Positions 51,485-64,000 of a DNA stretch of 64,000 nucleotides are shown here, piece by piece; position 1 is the stretch's first letter, and every line of letters begins with the position of its first letter. The DNA is from Branchiostoma belcheri. Lineage: Eukaryota > Chordata > Leptocardii > Amphioxiformes > Branchiostomatidae. The notes beneath the pieces are model-generated. The model was not told the DNA's origin and did not search any database. It was given only the letters and a program-made list of their open reading frames with translations. The translations under genes were made by a program, and so were the position numbers. The stretch spans positions 1,491,986-1,555,985 of the forward strand of contig NW_017803824.1 of NCBI RefSeq assembly GCF_001625305.1, written 5' to 3'.

Positions 51485-51647
51485 GACATGTAGAGATGGG
51501 CCTGTGTATTCAGTGTATGAACTTTTTTTGCCTACAAGTCACATACGTGTAGATGTAAAACACAGTTTTTTTATGATGGGCTGGTTATGAAATGAAATAC
51601 CTTTATTGTACATTCATGCCACGACGGGCTAGGTACAGGTCATATGT

Positions 51648-51960
51648 AATGAACTGGTGCAGTGGCCAAGTGGGTAGAGTGCTCACCTTGCATTCGGTAG
51701 GTCGTGAGTTCGCTCCTCGGCCGAGTCATACCAAAGACATTAAAAATGGTACATACCGCTTTCTCTGCTTAGCACTCAGCATTTGAGAAGAGTATGGGAG
51801 TTAAACACACCACTGCCAGTGGACTAGCCTCCTGCTGTAGTGATTCCAAAACGGTGTGGCCCAAGGGCTAGCCTATAGAAATGGAGATGGGCATCGCCAT
51901 AAGCAACCATGCAATTGGTTGCAGGGAGGACTTTTACTAATTACTAGTAACTGGTTGTAT
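51648..51960 (+). mobile_element. tRNA-derived SINE
   Basis: TGGCCAAGTGGGTAGAGTGC (A-box-like) and GTGAGTTCGCTCCTCGG (B-box-like) are followed by a body and the tail CTGTAGTGATTCCAAAACGG, TGTGGCCCAAGGGCTA and AGAAATGGAGATGGGC. The tail recurs at 58365-58445 and partly at 9598. This is a different family from 33961. Confidence 0.7.
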
Positions 51961-53995
51961 GAACTTGTATCACTTAAAGGAGAAATTTAAACTCTATGTA
52001 ACGTTATCTATCTCATTGAGGAAACCCAGTCCAATGAAATTGATTGGCAAAGTCATCTAGTACAAATGTATAAAGGATTTTCCAGTATTTGTTGCATGCA
52101 CATTTAACTTTAAGCATTGTCAACTTAGTTGCAAATGTCATCCTATCAGTCTTTTGTCCTTGGTTTGAACTATATCTGGTAACAAACTTTCCTATTAGTA
52201 AAATTTGGTGTCCCTAAACAAACAAATGCAACAACGTCCAAATCCGGTATTTCGAATTTTCGAAAGTGGCTCAGGAGAAACGTGTTCGAGTATTCTATGG
52301 AACATTTTGGAACCCGTGTGATAACCAAATAGAAGCCCGGGCTGTACCGCTAGTTATCACACGGGGTGGAACACCCGTATCGAACGTTATCGCGGTCCAG
52401 GTATGACATTAATATATGTATCACCCAATATAGGGATGTCTGTTCGCAGATCTGTCATGCTCAATGTCAGGTGCACGTGGCCAGAACCATGCCAGAACGC
52501 TAGGTAGTAGCCTGACTGAACCTCGATGTAGGGAGCCCCCCGGAGCTTGGGTTTCACAGGCTAGCTCGGTAGTATTTCCTAGTTCAATCCTTCTTCCTAG
52601 CTGTCGATGTTAGCGGAATACTCTGACCTGGTCTAACTTGAAATGTGACTTCAGAATACTCGATCGAGTGCCCATACTAATCTCTTGGATGGCGTATTGG
52701 ACCCTCTCTGGCCAATGGATACTGGTACTGGCTTTTGCCACCCTAGGATCTGCTTGGAGATTACGCCCATGCCTGTATGCTGTATGGCCGCCTGAAATTC
52801 AATTGGAGGCACTATATACTAATTGTCTGCGATTCGCACTAAAGCGTATTCAAAGCATGTGCGCTTTAAAAACGTGTCACGAATCGGACGTGTTCAGCCG
52901 ATAACAGGGGGCACAAATGTCGAGCCGAACACGCGATAACACCTTAAGAAAGAGAAAGCACCTGCAGGTGGCACGCACGCCGAGTCGATACTACTTCACT
53001 TTCAATGACTTATTGAAGGAAATCGTATAGTGCAAACAACGAGCTTCAACAAGATATAACAATTATTTACCACCGTGTCCAAAATGCTCCCCTTCTTCCC
53101 CACCATTCCCTACCACAAACAAATTTACTACTAAAATCAAAGAACCCACATATTATAGAAGAAGTGGGTAAATTCGTCTTCCATTGCCTAAAAAGAAGTC
53201 AAACCCAGTAAAACTAGTACCATGTATGTTGTAGAATATAGTATAATGTTAGACGTAGATATAGTCTCACATACCACTGTATTTTCTTCCTATGTTGTTT
53301 GTAACTGCAATTAGCCCTCGGGCATGTATTTGCAATAAACTTTCTATTTATAACATCCTTGGTGCAAACAAATGATCATCTACGATCGACAGTCCTGTTT
53401 GTTGCAGTTTTTCTTTTCACACAAGCTGCGACACAGAAATACCGTACGCTCGGCCATTCAAACAGTGATATGTTCTGTGTCTGTATTACTTATTCTGTAT
53501 ATCCGCCTTTACAAGCGTAGGCACCAATGCCAATGTCACGGTCTACACGCTATTGTGTGTGTGTGTGTTATTTTATTTTAAATAAGGCATGAGAGGGCAT
53601 CCATGTTTTCACCATACATAAATTCGTGGCATTTGAATTTTAAGAATGGCTTACTCTTGGGATGTAATTATCTGCCGGTGTACGAAGTGACGTCGTAGAC
53701 CCAGCTTTTCCCATATTATTTTGAACGTGCTGTGATTGATAACCCCCTCTGGTACTCCTGCTGTAGTTCCTGACTGTCTGTATGATATACGTGAATACCC
53801 AACCGGAGCCTCGCTAGCTAGCTCACTGCACAGGCGGCATCAGAAGTATCTGGTGTCGCGGCCACTGCTAAAATAACCCGGAACCGGCCGGGGCTTTAAT
53901 ATACAGTGGCGTTTGCTGACAAAGCATCGCCGGGACTGTTGTAGTGCCCATCGATCCGTCACTAACCGTAGTGAACCCGAGCTAGCGCAGCAGCC

Positions 53996-56900
53996 ATGTT
54001 GGAGTTTCTGCTGAGCAGGATCGACGTCCCTTACCGTTACGCCACGGTGAGCAGTTTTCTGGCGTGTCTGGCGATCCAGGAGGCGCTCAGCCCATGGATG
54101 TCCCGGGCGATGACGTCGTCGTACGCACAGCTGTCGCCTGTACAGCAGGTGGAGTGGGATAACAGGTAAGCACAGAACGGCTGGTCTCTCCCTTATTGTG
54201 GGCACGACCTTACAAAGGTTCAGCATTCCCATCCATACCGTATCTTAAAAAAAAAATCCCAGGACATTAAAACAAGAATCATACAACTGCCTAACCTCAG
54301 AATATTTAATTATTCTGTATTATGCTCCAAAGCGAATCTGGCTACACATGTTGGCCCCTTATTGTGGGTAAGCACGACCTCACAAAGGTTCAGCACTGAT
54401 CCATACTCCATTCTCCATTCCAAAAGAAACATAACTGCCTAACCTCAGAATACTTAGTATTTGTGCTATATTATGCCCTGACTGAGCGAATAGTTAATCT
54501 GTTTGGCTACACATGCTGGTCCCTATAATATTGTGGGTAAGCACGACCTCGCAAAGGTTCAGCACTGATGTTCAACCTCCATACTCCCTTCCCATCTACC
54601 TGGACATTTTAAAAAGAAACATAACTGCATAACCTCAGAATATTTGTGCTATAGTATGCCCTGAGCGATCGAACAGTTAATCTGTTTGGCTACACATGCT
54701 GGTCCCTTTAATATTGTGGAAAAGCACAACCACACAAAGGTTCAGCACTGATGTTAAACATTCGCCATACTGTATCTTTCCCAGGACATTTTAAAAAGAA
54801 CCATAACTGCATAATATGCAGTGCATATATAACCTCAGAATTTCCGTGCTGTATTATGCTCCCGAGCATATATGGGATAACAGGTAAGCACAGCAAGGCT
54901 AGATATTCCCTTATTCTGGGCACGACCTCAAAAAGGTTCATCACTGATGTTCAACATTCGCTATTCCCATCCATACTGTATCTCTCCCATAACATTAAAT
55001 AAAAATCATAACTGTAGAACCTCAGAATAGTTATGCTATATTATGCCCCCGAGCATGTATGGTAGACGAACCGTTAATCTGTTTGGCTACACATGAATGA
55101 ACGTGTACAAGGAAAACAAATGATACCCATTACAAATACAAATGTTTTCCAATGACCGCCATTCATGACAAAAGCGACAGAAATTGCTGCGTTTTCGTGA
55201 CACCAATGCATAGCCATTAAACGCACTGCAATAATTTGAAAGCGAACTGTACAGTCTTGGGTGGCGAGGCTCGTAGAATACATAATAACGATACATTTTG
55301 GCAACAGACGTATTGTCACGGTTCGGGCCCATTGATTACACAATGGGACGTATTGTTGTTGCGTTTAGGAGGAAAGACCTTGAACACGAGCATGTTGCAT
55401 ATCCGCTCCATTCGGTATAACCGCAGTAGTCATGTGTTATCACACAGCATTCTGTACCACAACCTAACGCGGCCCCATGTCTGGGTGCATGCGACGGGTG
55501 AATATATTAGAAATCGTTGCATCTGGAATGACTCTATTCAATTTGGACAATTATTACATTAGATACATAATTGTCTATAAAACCCCGTAGAGAATTGATC
55601 GGAATATACATAAAACAAATACTATCACCATATGCTTTATTTCGTGGGTAAATCCTATTCTATACTAGATTCGTATGCATTGCTTCGTTTGAATTTTAAA
55701 TACAACAGTGCGTTTAGGAGACAATTACCGTTGACATCTCTACTAACAGATTTGCTACATGTGCTTACATGCGTGATATATTTTTCCGATAATGTCTTTT
55801 GTCTCGGGGGGGGGTGAAGTAGTAGACATTCTATAAATACGTCGGCGCCTGGGGGTGTGTGAGTGGGGCTGTTATTACTTTGTTGTTGATGCAAGTACAA
55901 TGCATAGCGGTTATGTAACGGCAATGTAGACGTTAATTTCAAAGGACAACTTCAAGCAGTTTAGCTGCAGGATGTCTAAGTTCAAGAATAGTGTCTTACC
56001 TTTTATTGTTGAGCTGCTGAACCATTCTTGGTTAATTTTAATGTGTATCATACCCCAATTTAGCTATGTAAGGCTGCAATGGTATGTGTGTTGTATATAA
56101 TAAATAAATTGTATATAATAAATAAAACAGTTCATTCATTAATTATGACGTACAGAATACAGACATCGTTTACAATACAATACACCACACGTACGCAGTG
56201 AAACTACGAAACGATCCAATGCATTAACAACGTAACGTTCACACCATCTCGTCCCAATAGGGTAGACTTCCAGAATTATTTGATTCCACAGTCGCCAGTA
56301 TCAATACCGGTAATGGACTTGACGGGTTTTTTTGTGTATGTTCATGTTGTTAAGGGGACCGACCCAGGCGATTTTATGCAGCCATTCGTCAGCTGCTGTC
56401 ATTCTAAATTTGGCAGAACTCGTCTGCCCGTATCTTTCCGTTTCGCCACGTGAGGCACACGCGAGCGAGTACTTAAGCCGGCAGAGATGTGCCTAGTCTG
56501 ATAACGGCTTTCTCATCTCCGAGCAGATGTATTGGTGGCGACTGTTTTGTGGGTCTATTGTGGCCTTTTCTGTACATTTATAATCTACGTCTATATCTAG
56601 TGGTATTTTTTTTTATTTATTCAGAAACACGATGATTGCAAATGAAAAGACATGGACTAAGTGACTGCGAACTCAAGTTAGGTACAACTTATATTCTCGC
56701 AGCCACTTTTACAATGAAAGAAAAATATTTTACAAGACATTTAAAAAATACATGAAACCTCGCGTGAGTAACAAACCTCCCATCCCAGAAGACACATACA
56801 GTTAGAATCTTTTTGTTTCTAATATATAATTTTGTGCGGCTAACATTATTTTGCAGTTGGTATCATACGAACAAAGGAAACTACCGCGAAGAACTAAATA

Positions 56901-57530
56901 TTGTATATAATTATCAGAAAGGGTGTTTAAATCACGTCTCAAACAGAAAAGGTCACGAGAGACGAAAACAAAGCCTTCATTATACCTGTTGGCGACAAAC
57001 GCAGAAAAAACGACCCCTCCCCCTTTTCTGCGTGCGTCACGGTGACCTATATTCATTTGTGCAAATTTTCAGTTTTATTGATTTCTAGCATACATTACTT
57101 TCATGTCTCACATACTTTTATAAAATAGGTAATATATAGTACACTGTATATATCTTATTTGCATTTCGAACGTTTCTTAGTGTAACATATATAATTTCGA
57201 AAACTTTCGACATCAAGTTATTGAAAACTCGTTCTTGAATTTGATCTTCACTACCTTTCATAAAGTTTTAAAAAATGTGAATCAAGAAAATTAGTGTGTC
57301 AGGAAAAACTTTAACGTCATTATGGAGAATATGTAAGCGTATTGTGTCACGGAAATGAGAAAACTGCAGTGCAGTGCGGTGTACCTTGAATGACACCAGC
57401 CTGTAGGCGAGCACATACTCGTACCGGCACAGTTGTGATTAGTCTGGTGGAGACTACACCATGAATACTAACATCCAACTGGACATATTCAAGACTGGAC
57501 GCGATTCATCTATTCGTGCGATTCATCTAT

Positions 57531-57594
<64 letters not shown>

Positions 57595-60500
57595 CAACTA
57601 TTGGGTGGGGGGGGGGTGTTAGGCGCCAAACTAATCCGTCCAAATACCCAGGTCACTATAATGTCATGGTACGTTATTGTGGAAAATCAAAATTTAGTCA
57701 AACCTCTGCTTGGAGAGTACCGCATGCAGAGGTATTTGATGATAGGTCGTTACGGGTATCGGTTGTATTTTTGTCAAACATATAGCTACAGGCACTAAAA
57801 CCGACGTCACAGGAAACCCCAGGCATCGCCCATGATACCGGCACGGTATGTCAATAATGGCTGCCGTACAGGAGACCGATATTTCGGGTCAATGCCACAA
57901 CAGCTAGGGCTATCATAATTCCCCCCAGTGTAGCCTCCGTAGCAGGCTTACAGAACTGGGGGTTTGGTGGTCTTCGGCTGTTTTCTGATCAGCCCAGTTC
58001 CAAAAAACGGAGGTAATTCAACCAGGCCGGCTATGTTGTCTATATGCAATCAGAAAATAGCACATAAAAACTCCCAAAGACCAAGAAGACCCCCCAAACC
58101 CCCAGTTTTTGGCGTGTTATGGAGGCTACCCCCAGTGTACATTTGGGATTGAGCTCACTCACATGCGCTATGAACATGCGACACGCGCTGACATCGATAA
58201 CCGTTCAAGGTCGGGCGATATCATTTCACAGTCCAGTAATGCCCCTCCGGGCTGCGGTTTAACCTTTAGTACTGAAGTATACTCTCCAAGCAGAGGTTTG
58301 AGTTTTTTATCGGGCTTTCTTTTTCGCACCCTTTAGGTTGGCGTAAGAAAAAGATACCAGTGCAAAAGCCCACTGCTGTAGTGCTTTCACAATTGTGTGG
58401 CTCAAGGGCTACAGAAATGGAGATGGGCGCCATCCCTAAGCTCTGCACAGAGTGGAACGGGACCTTTAGTGCAAAAGCCCAATAAAAAAGCCTAAAAACA
58501 CGCTAAAAATAAGCCAAAACTGAAGTATCCGTTTGGGTACCAACTCTCATATTCGTTACGCCATTGGGTAGCAAGGACTATGCCAGACCTTGCGCACATT
58601 ATTGGAGACCCTCCTGCATTATTGAGAGGGTGATTTCGGTAAGGGGTAGAGTAATAACATTGATGTGATTAGCTTCGACGCTACATAAATTGTATCCAGC
58701 CAAGTTATTTCAGCTGGTTGGCTTTCTATGGAGGTATGAATGTGACGTCTTTCACCGTGTATTATTCTGTGTCAACCCTAAAATGTTTTATCATGGCGAC
58801 ATGCTAACCCTGTATAAATAAATAAAAATGAATGAATGAATGAATCATTCATTAAGACAGACATTTGTTTGTATCAACTTTATTCGCATTGGTTACAGAC
58901 AATTCTTAGACTCCACTATTTGTTTTCTTATCACTATTATTAGCGTTGTTATTGTCACTATTATCATTTGTTCACTTATATTTTATGTGTCCGTGGGCAT
59001 GTTTTTATTTGTTTGTCATTGGTTATGATTGTTTCTTGTTTTATCTGTGTATGTTTGCATAAGTCTTTGATGTTGCTTTAATTGTACTTTTTATTTTATT
59101 ATGTTTTTAATTTGGACAGGGGGCTAAGACAAAGGCTAGACCTGTTCCCCCTGTCCAATTACATACTTTGTAATGTAATGAAGCTAAAATAAATAAATAA
59201 ATAAAATCTGTAAGAATCAGAATGTAAGATTTCCTTCTGCTCGGTAATAAACAAAAACTGAAATTTCAAATTTTCCACATGTTTCATTTCTGGGCTGCAG
59301 ACACTTGTAGTGTCCTTTGTACACATGTAAGTGATGACAATATCGTGAAATAAGTGAAAAGCACTCTTCGTGCCATTTATTAACAATTCATCGAGAGGAG
59401 TTGAATTACACGTTATGATATTGTAGAGCGCATTTGCTCGGAGCGTGTACTACTAATAAAAACACCTTTACCACCTTACCAATAGCGGATTTAACATATG
59501 TTGCATTCTATTTCATTCATTTATTTTGTTTTGTTATTTTTTTTATTCATAAATACACAACAAAACTGTAACAAGGACAGTGTGGCGCAGCACTCAAGTT
59601 TATTACTTATTATAACAGCGCCACACAACAAAATACTAGCAATTAACGTATAAATACACTGAGATATTATGCTGCTAAAGATGTTTCAGCCAAAATGTAT
59701 ATGTAATATGGGGCTCATACTATGTAGTCATAGGCCCAATGGGTGATAGACAGACTGGTCCGATACTCGCGTGTAATATTGATATACAACACAGTACGGC
59801 AATTTGATACTCATCTTACGATCACGTCTGCCACTGCCTGTCATGGGGCGGGGGGCAGGGGGTTTATGACGGCAGCTGTTTGACACAGTCAGCTATCATT
59901 GTAAACCCTGAGGGGATGAGGTCACAGACATTTCCGCAGTTCGTTATATTATATTGTTAGTGGGGAGGGGTCAATTCTTTGAAATTGCCCTCGCCGCTGG
60001 ATATTGAGACCATGTATATAATACTAGAAAAGTAAGATTTGCAAAGCAACTGCATAATGTTTACTTTCGCATATGGTCTGCTCTGTTACTCAAACACATT
60101 CATATATATGGTGACAGGAGTCTAAATCACTCCTACTATGAAATTGCAACATTATGTAACCCAACACCAGTTACTATGGTGACAGACGTCAACAAATTAG
60201 GTCATTGGCCAGGTCAGAGGTCACTGGAGAAGAAGAGGAAGAAACTGAGCAAAAACATGTTTTCCTTGGTAAACATAATAACTGATATTTTCATTTTGTA
60301 CCTTCAGGATTATGTCCATCGCGCATGCGCTGACGGCGTCGTTCCTATCCCTCCTGGCGTTTTTCAGTGACGAAGGTTTGACCCCGGACGCTGTCAGGTC
60401 AGTAGTCTGCCGCATCACGGCACTGATTCCTATATCAATGTGCTGTCGCCATCTATATCACATGTCTGTGGCATTCTGTCCTGTATAACATTAGACCTAG

Positions 60501-62576
60501 CCTGTTTATTTATTTATTCGTGACACCAAAAAGCAAACCCAACAGTAGGGATAAAGAGTTTGCGTACAAATTACAACTGACAAGACAATCGATATATACA
60601 CCCCTTATATAGTACATTATAGTACAATTATTTCATACTCGTACCAAGCAAATCTTCTGACTTTTGTATGGATAGGGTTTAGGATAGATAGACTTAAGAC
60701 ACTGTTATAGGCAAATTCAGCTGTCGTTGTGTTTATTTCCTGGTAAGATATAATTTAACAAGATTTTGCGAATTCAAGTCGAGTTGTATAATTCGTTCTG
60801 TCGTTATAAAGGAAGAAAGGGGGTCGTCTTGTAAATTGAAACATTGTTCATCCACAGATATAACTCCCACCTCGTGTTGCTGGGATCCGCCATACTTCTA
60901 GGATACGCGTTGGCAGGTATGTATACAGAACTGTTGTATATATATATATATATATATATATACTGATTTTGTTCTAAGTATGTTGTGTACCCATTGTGTA
61001 CCCTTTCCAAACATGTGCTTGGTGACAGCTATCACACAATACTTTTGCTATACGTAAATTACTAAAACTAAGCCGAAGTAGAGGCTCCTTCAATACAATT
61101 AACTGCAATGACAACATTGGCATTTTCCGATAAATGACTCCATGACGAAACCTTTTAGAGATAACAGTGATACATAGTGATAGTGATCTCGAACCCGTTA
61201 ATAGCTCACTGAAGAGCTAATCTTCAACAGAGAAGATAGACGCTATGTACAGTATTTACAGGTTCATTGTACCGGGGAAGTTCCCCTAGCTCTTTTCGAC
61301 AAGCACAATGAACAGTGGACCACGGCTTAACGTCCCGTCCCAAGGACTGCGATCCTAAACAGTAGCGTGCATGTCGACGGGTGAGCGACAACAGCCGGGA
61401 TTTGAACCTCTTAGTCCAGAGGCAGGGTCGCTTACCACTGGACTACGCACGCTACTCTCAAATATAAAGCGTGGGAGATCTGGGTTTGGGGGCTAACTTG
61501 TGGTGATATTTGTTCCTACATGACAGATCTAGTCGAGACGTGCATGCGGCCACGTGCCCTGTGGACAACAGACATGGTCTTCCATCACGTGATATGCATT
61601 TGTATCCCGTGTGTCTACTTCGTAAGTATCATACAATAGGACTCCTTAGTCCGTGCCAACATTTCTTTTCTTTCTTTTCTCTTGAGTGTTAAATGTTATG
61701 TATTAATAATGTTCAATAGGTAACGTGTAGGTAGTAATATAAGTTTTATATTCAAATCCCTCCATGCTTTGTAATGTTGAATAGTACAGCAGTGATAAAG
61801 CACATGGTTGTTGCTCTTTGTCAGACAGCGTCAGAACCAACTCCTCAGATATAGAGGCCCTAAATACCGATATAACCTTAACTTAACATACTTTCCAAAC
61901 TAAGTTTCTGCTGAAGTATATGAAGTTGCTTTCGTGACTTTTGCTGCAGATGTACAGATGTGCTCCCTATTACGGAAACATAGGATGGATGGCGGAGATT
62001 TCAAGCCCATTTCTACATATAAGGTACGGGTCTGGCAACCATTAAATGTTCAGCCATTGATTATTACTCTCCAAGCAAAGGTTTGGGTTTTGGCTTATTT
62101 TGGGCGTGTTTTATTTCAGGCTTTTTATCGGGGTTTCTTTCTTGCACTGGAATTTTTCCGTGTAATCATTGTGTTGGAATAAAGTTCATCATTTTACTGT
62201 ATTTATATGATGTTGTAGCAAATAACGCTTTTCTAATAGACCTAATTTGCATACATTTGCATATGTAATTTGCATATCCAGACGATTGCTAATGATGACG
62301 GGGTCGAAGAAGACGTCCCAAGCCTACAAGGTCAACGGCATCCTGTTCGTTCTAACGTTCTTCGTGTTCCGTATCGCCGTGATCCCCTGGTTCTGGCACA
62401 ACTGGCTGTTCCGGCTGACGGTGAACCCGGAGTACCGGCTGCCTGAGAACGCCGTGCCGCTCAACACGTCGCTGGCGGAGGGGGTCATCATGAACGTGCT
62501 CAACTCCTACTGGTTCGTCAGACTCTGCATCGTTACGTGGAGGCACATAAACCTCTCAAAAGAACACGACGATTGA
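53996..62576 (+). CDS. TLCD4: TLC domain-containing membrane protein, TLCD4/TMEM56-like
   Basis: Six exons: 53996-54165, 60308-60397, 60858-60916, 61527-61621, 61950-62023 and 62282-62576 (783 nt, 260 residues; human TLCD4 is similar in length). The protein is hydrophobic with about six membrane segments. Family features are VQQVEWDNRIMSIAHAL near the start, a conserved His pair in DMVFHHVIC (H126-H127), GNIGWMAEISSPFLHIR and KVNGILFVLTFFVFRI. TLC-domain proteins include TRAM, LAG1 and CLN8 and act in membranes, often in lipid handling; a precise function for TLCD4 is not shown here. The start is the first ATG after a short leader and opens the first hydrophobic segment. Intron 1 is 6.1 kb and filled with repeats. 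Confidence 0.88.
54156..55090 (+). repeat. Degenerate tandem repeat, about five ~160-190 bp units, starting at the exon 1 donor
   Basis: Each unit has an (A/T)TATTGTGGG-like start, GCACGACCTCACAAAGGTTC, AGCACTGATG, a CATAACTGC(A/C)TAACCTCAG block and TGCTATATTATGCCC. Starts are near 54190, 54349, 54518, 54697 and 54890. The last unit is preceded by GGGATAACAGGTAAGCACAG (54874-54893), an exact copy of the exon 1 splice junction at 54156-54175. Confidence 0.8.
57535..57593 (+). repeat. (AC)n microsatellite, ~29 units
   Basis: An uninterrupted AC run of about 59 bases, followed by a G tract at 57608. It produces spurious His/Thr frames. Confidence 0.98.
57921..58136. mobile_element. ~215-bp foldback element
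   Basis: CCCCCAGTGTAGCCTCC, AACTGGGGGTTTGGTGGTCT and CTGTTTTCTGATC are mirrored by CAGAAAATAGC, AAGAAGACCCCCCAAACCCC and GGAGGCTACCCCCAG. It is intronic in TLCD4. A target duplication was not resolved. Confidence 0.65.
58365..58445 (+). mobile_element. SINE tail fragment
   Basis: CTGTAGTGCTTTCACAATTG, TGTGGCTCAAGGGCTACAG and AAATGGAGATGGGCGCC match the tail of the SINE at 51648-51960. It is intronic in TLCD4. Confidence 0.6.
60028..60285 (+). repeat. Dispersed ~260-bp repeat, intronic copy
   Basis: GATTTGCAAAGCAACTGCAT, TTATGTAACCCAACACCAGT and AGAAGAAGAGGAAGAAACTG match copies at 33051 and 41287. It ends 22 bases before exon 2 of the TLC gene. Confidence 0.75.
60938..60961 (+). repeat. (TA)n microsatellite
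   Basis: About twelve TA units, in intron 3 of the TLC gene just after the exon 3 donor. Confidence 0.95.
61370..61458 (-). mobile_element. tRNA-like SINE head, minus strand
   Basis: On the minus strand, TAGTCCAGTGGTAAGCGACC (A-box) and GAGGTTCAAATCCCGGCTGT (B-box) have tRNA-like spacing. Both lie close to a tRNA gene, but the anticodon arm and acceptor do not give a convincing cloverleaf. It is intronic in TLCD4. Confidence 0.5.
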
Positions 62577-63346
62577 TCGATAAAGCCAATCATAATAATT
62601 ATTACTATTTTATCAGTAGATCATGTAAAACAGATTTGAGAATTGGAGCGGGACAATGTGAATGTGGAAGGGCACTGGTGACACCTTTTACGTTGATCTG
62701 CAAGTGATGAAATTATATATGTTACATGGAGTCAAGTCATATTTCTATTATTACTTTTTTATTTTGTATCTAATAATGTTAGGCTTTTATTGGCCCTTTC
62801 TTGTCTTAAAATGATGATCTAAAGATAGGATCTATAATTTAACTTAAGTACCATCGAATGATGTTGAAATGAAATCGGGAGACAGGTTTTCGCCTCCTTA
62901 AAATCACGGTAATGATGCATAATTATTGGATGATAAATATTCTATTGAAATGTGGGAGTTGCTGTAACAGTTGTACTTCAATGTGATGTACCACATTCAG
63001 TCTGACATTTAGAACATCAAATGACGAGATGCAGTAGCCGTTGTGAGTTCAGACCCTTGCTATTTATATTAAAACATCATCTTTCTTTCTTTTGTAAAGG
63101 TAAGATAATGTATTGAGTATGTAACGACGTACAGACGCAAACAAAACCTATACATCTGCTTGAAAGTTACCGATAACTACTGTTGGCTTACCATTGATGA
63201 CTTAAGGGTTTTCAATTTCCGAAAGAAGCTAGTTCGCTGTGCGAGGCATTGTGGGTAAATTCCATGTCATACCAGGGCCACAAGGTCACAGGACAGTAAT
63301 GGCCACCTGTGTTCAAAATCATGTACAAATTCATGGCAAATTCAGG

Positions 63347-63455
63347 GTGTCATATAATCTCCAAGCAGATCATACCACCGAAGGTGGCTAATGGACACTC
63401 CTCTGGCCAATGGATACTGCCTTGCCACTGTATGATCTGCTTGGAGATTAGGCGT
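63347..63455. mobile_element. Foldback element with AATCTCCAAGCAGATCATA ends
   Basis: TCTCCAAGCAGATCATA at the left is mirrored by TATGATCTGCTTGGAGA at the right, with inner partial pairing. A divergent relative (GGATCTGCTTGGAGATTACG) is near 52745-52765. Confidence 0.7.
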
Positions 63456-63459
63456 CATA

Positions 63460-63564
63460 GGCCCCATTCCCACTAGCCTAGTTAGGATAAAATTGTGCCG
63501 GATCGAAGCCGGATCAACGCGAATCAATTCGGCTCAATTTTATCCTAGTGGGAACTGTGGGGCC
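63460..63564. mobile_element. ~105-bp foldback MITE with GGCCCCA ends
   Basis: GGCCCCATTCCCACTAGCC with AGGATAAAATTG is mirrored by CAATTTTATCCTAGTGGGAA and TGGGGCC. ATA lies on both sides as a possible 3-bp duplication. It directly abuts the preceding foldback. Confidence 0.7.
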
Positions 63565-63823
63565 ATAATCGCATCGGTGAACATTCCAAATCATAACAAC
63601 ATCCCCCCATAAAGTAGCCCGATATGTCAAATATGCCCGGAATTCAAAATATAGTCTATCTCATTTAAACATTTTCCAAGAAAAAGACTTCTATGGGTCT
63701 CAAATGAGATAGAACTCAGGGTGGGCCATTGGCCCTGTGTGTATTATCGACCTTTGCCCTTTAACCTTGACAATTACCCAGAATGCATCACACTGCAAGT
63801 GCGCACGTGAACTGGCTTATTCG

Positions 63824-63831
63824 TGACGTCA
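63824..63831. promoter_or_regulatory. CRE-like palindrome
   Basis: A perfect TGACGTCA near the window end, after GCGCACGTGA. It could be an ATF/CREB site in the promoter of an off-window gene. A single 8-mer can also occur by chance. Confidence 0.35.
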
Positions 63832-64000
63832 GTATTTCAGGCACTATAGCTACCGCCCTGGACATACTCGCTTTTTTTTTAAGAAAAGCGGAACATTGAA
63901 TGTTCAATACGTCCACTGATAGTTGATTCCAATTCCTTGTGAGTTGAAATACATAAATCAAGTTATAAAGAAGTGACAGTATATGTAAGCCTATTCTTGC

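Larger units (their letters stand above)
51435..53995. other. Intergenic DNA between UBA52 and the TLC gene
   Basis: Contains the UBA52 3' end, a SINE-like element (51648-51960) and a dispersed repeat (52503-52563). A foldback-like pair around 52676-52770 contains TCTGGCCAATGGATACTG, as near 63350. The final ~300 bases should hold the promoter of the TLC gene. The 88-codon frame at 52638 has no family resemblance. Confidence 0.5.
62577..64000. other. TLCD4 3' UTR and intergenic end of window
   Basis: No coding exon was found. Foldback sequences occupy 63347-63455 and 63460-63564. A CRE-like site lies at 63824-63831. CATTGTGGGTA at 63248 resembles the start-proximal motif near 23410. The last 250 bases may belong to the promoter of a neighbouring gene. 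Confidence 0.45.

Noticed and set aside
55236-55562. 108-codon frame in TLCD4 intron 1
   Set aside because: No family similarity recognised; overlaps an 89-codon antisense frame; no evidence of an exon.
57516-57785. 89-codon frame with poly His/Thr
   Set aside because: Product of the (AC)n microsatellite.
61934-62268. 82- and 61-codon frames after TLC exon 5
   Set aside because: They run from exon 5 or intron DNA into a dispersed repeat (TCTCCAAGCAAAGGTTTGGG); a good donor ends exon 5 at 62023.

Overview
This window looks like nuclear DNA of an invertebrate chordate, most probably a lancelet (Branchiostoma-like). The reasons are animal genes split by GT-AG introns, gene types shared with vertebrates (LINGO, SH3D19, SUPT20H, TLCD4), a Renilla-luciferase-like hydrolase of the kind known from lancelets and echinoderms, dense short DNA-transposon and tRNA-derived SINE debris, and a 20-N assembly gap (24937-24956). 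The species is inferred from gene content, not proven.

Layout. 1-12.7 kb: no convincing coding gene; tandem duplications, MITEs and SINE fragments. 13.78-15.64 kb (+): one-exon LINGO-like LRR-Ig membrane receptor. 19.98-22.63 kb (-): first seven coding exons of SUPT20H (SAGA subunit); the rest was not found. 23.43-35.39 kb (+): complete 19-exon SH3D19-like adaptor, divergent from SUPT20H across a promoter of a few hundred bases; one intron carries a 22-copy 33-bp minisatellite and another the N gap inside a palindrome. 37.60-42.98 kb (-): 9-exon RRM protein of unrecognised family, convergent with SH3D19. 44.32-49.30 kb (-): Renilla-luciferase/haloalkane-dehalogenase-like alpha/beta-hydrolase with a second, in-phase copy of its last two exons downstream. 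49.49-51.43 kb (+): UBA52 (ubiquitin-eL40), sharing a short divergent promoter with the hydrolase. 54.00-62.58 kb (+): TLCD4/TMEM56-like TLC-domain membrane protein with a 6.1-kb first intron. 62.6-64 kb: no coding found; foldback elements and a CRE-like site.

The genes are unrelated in pathway: transcription (SUPT20H), translation/ubiquitin (UBA52), endocytic or cytoskeletal adaptor (SH3D19), cell-surface LRR receptor, lipid-related TLC protein and a hydrolase. The most notable items are the duplicated catalytic 3' exon pair of the hydrolase (possible mutually exclusive exons), six rather than five SH3 domains in SH3D19, the missing 3' part of SUPT20H with a LINGO-like gene just beyond it, and several precisely delimited foldback or TIR elements with readable target-site duplications. 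Exon borders were read by eye from splice consensus and phase; every multi-exon model listed closes in frame.
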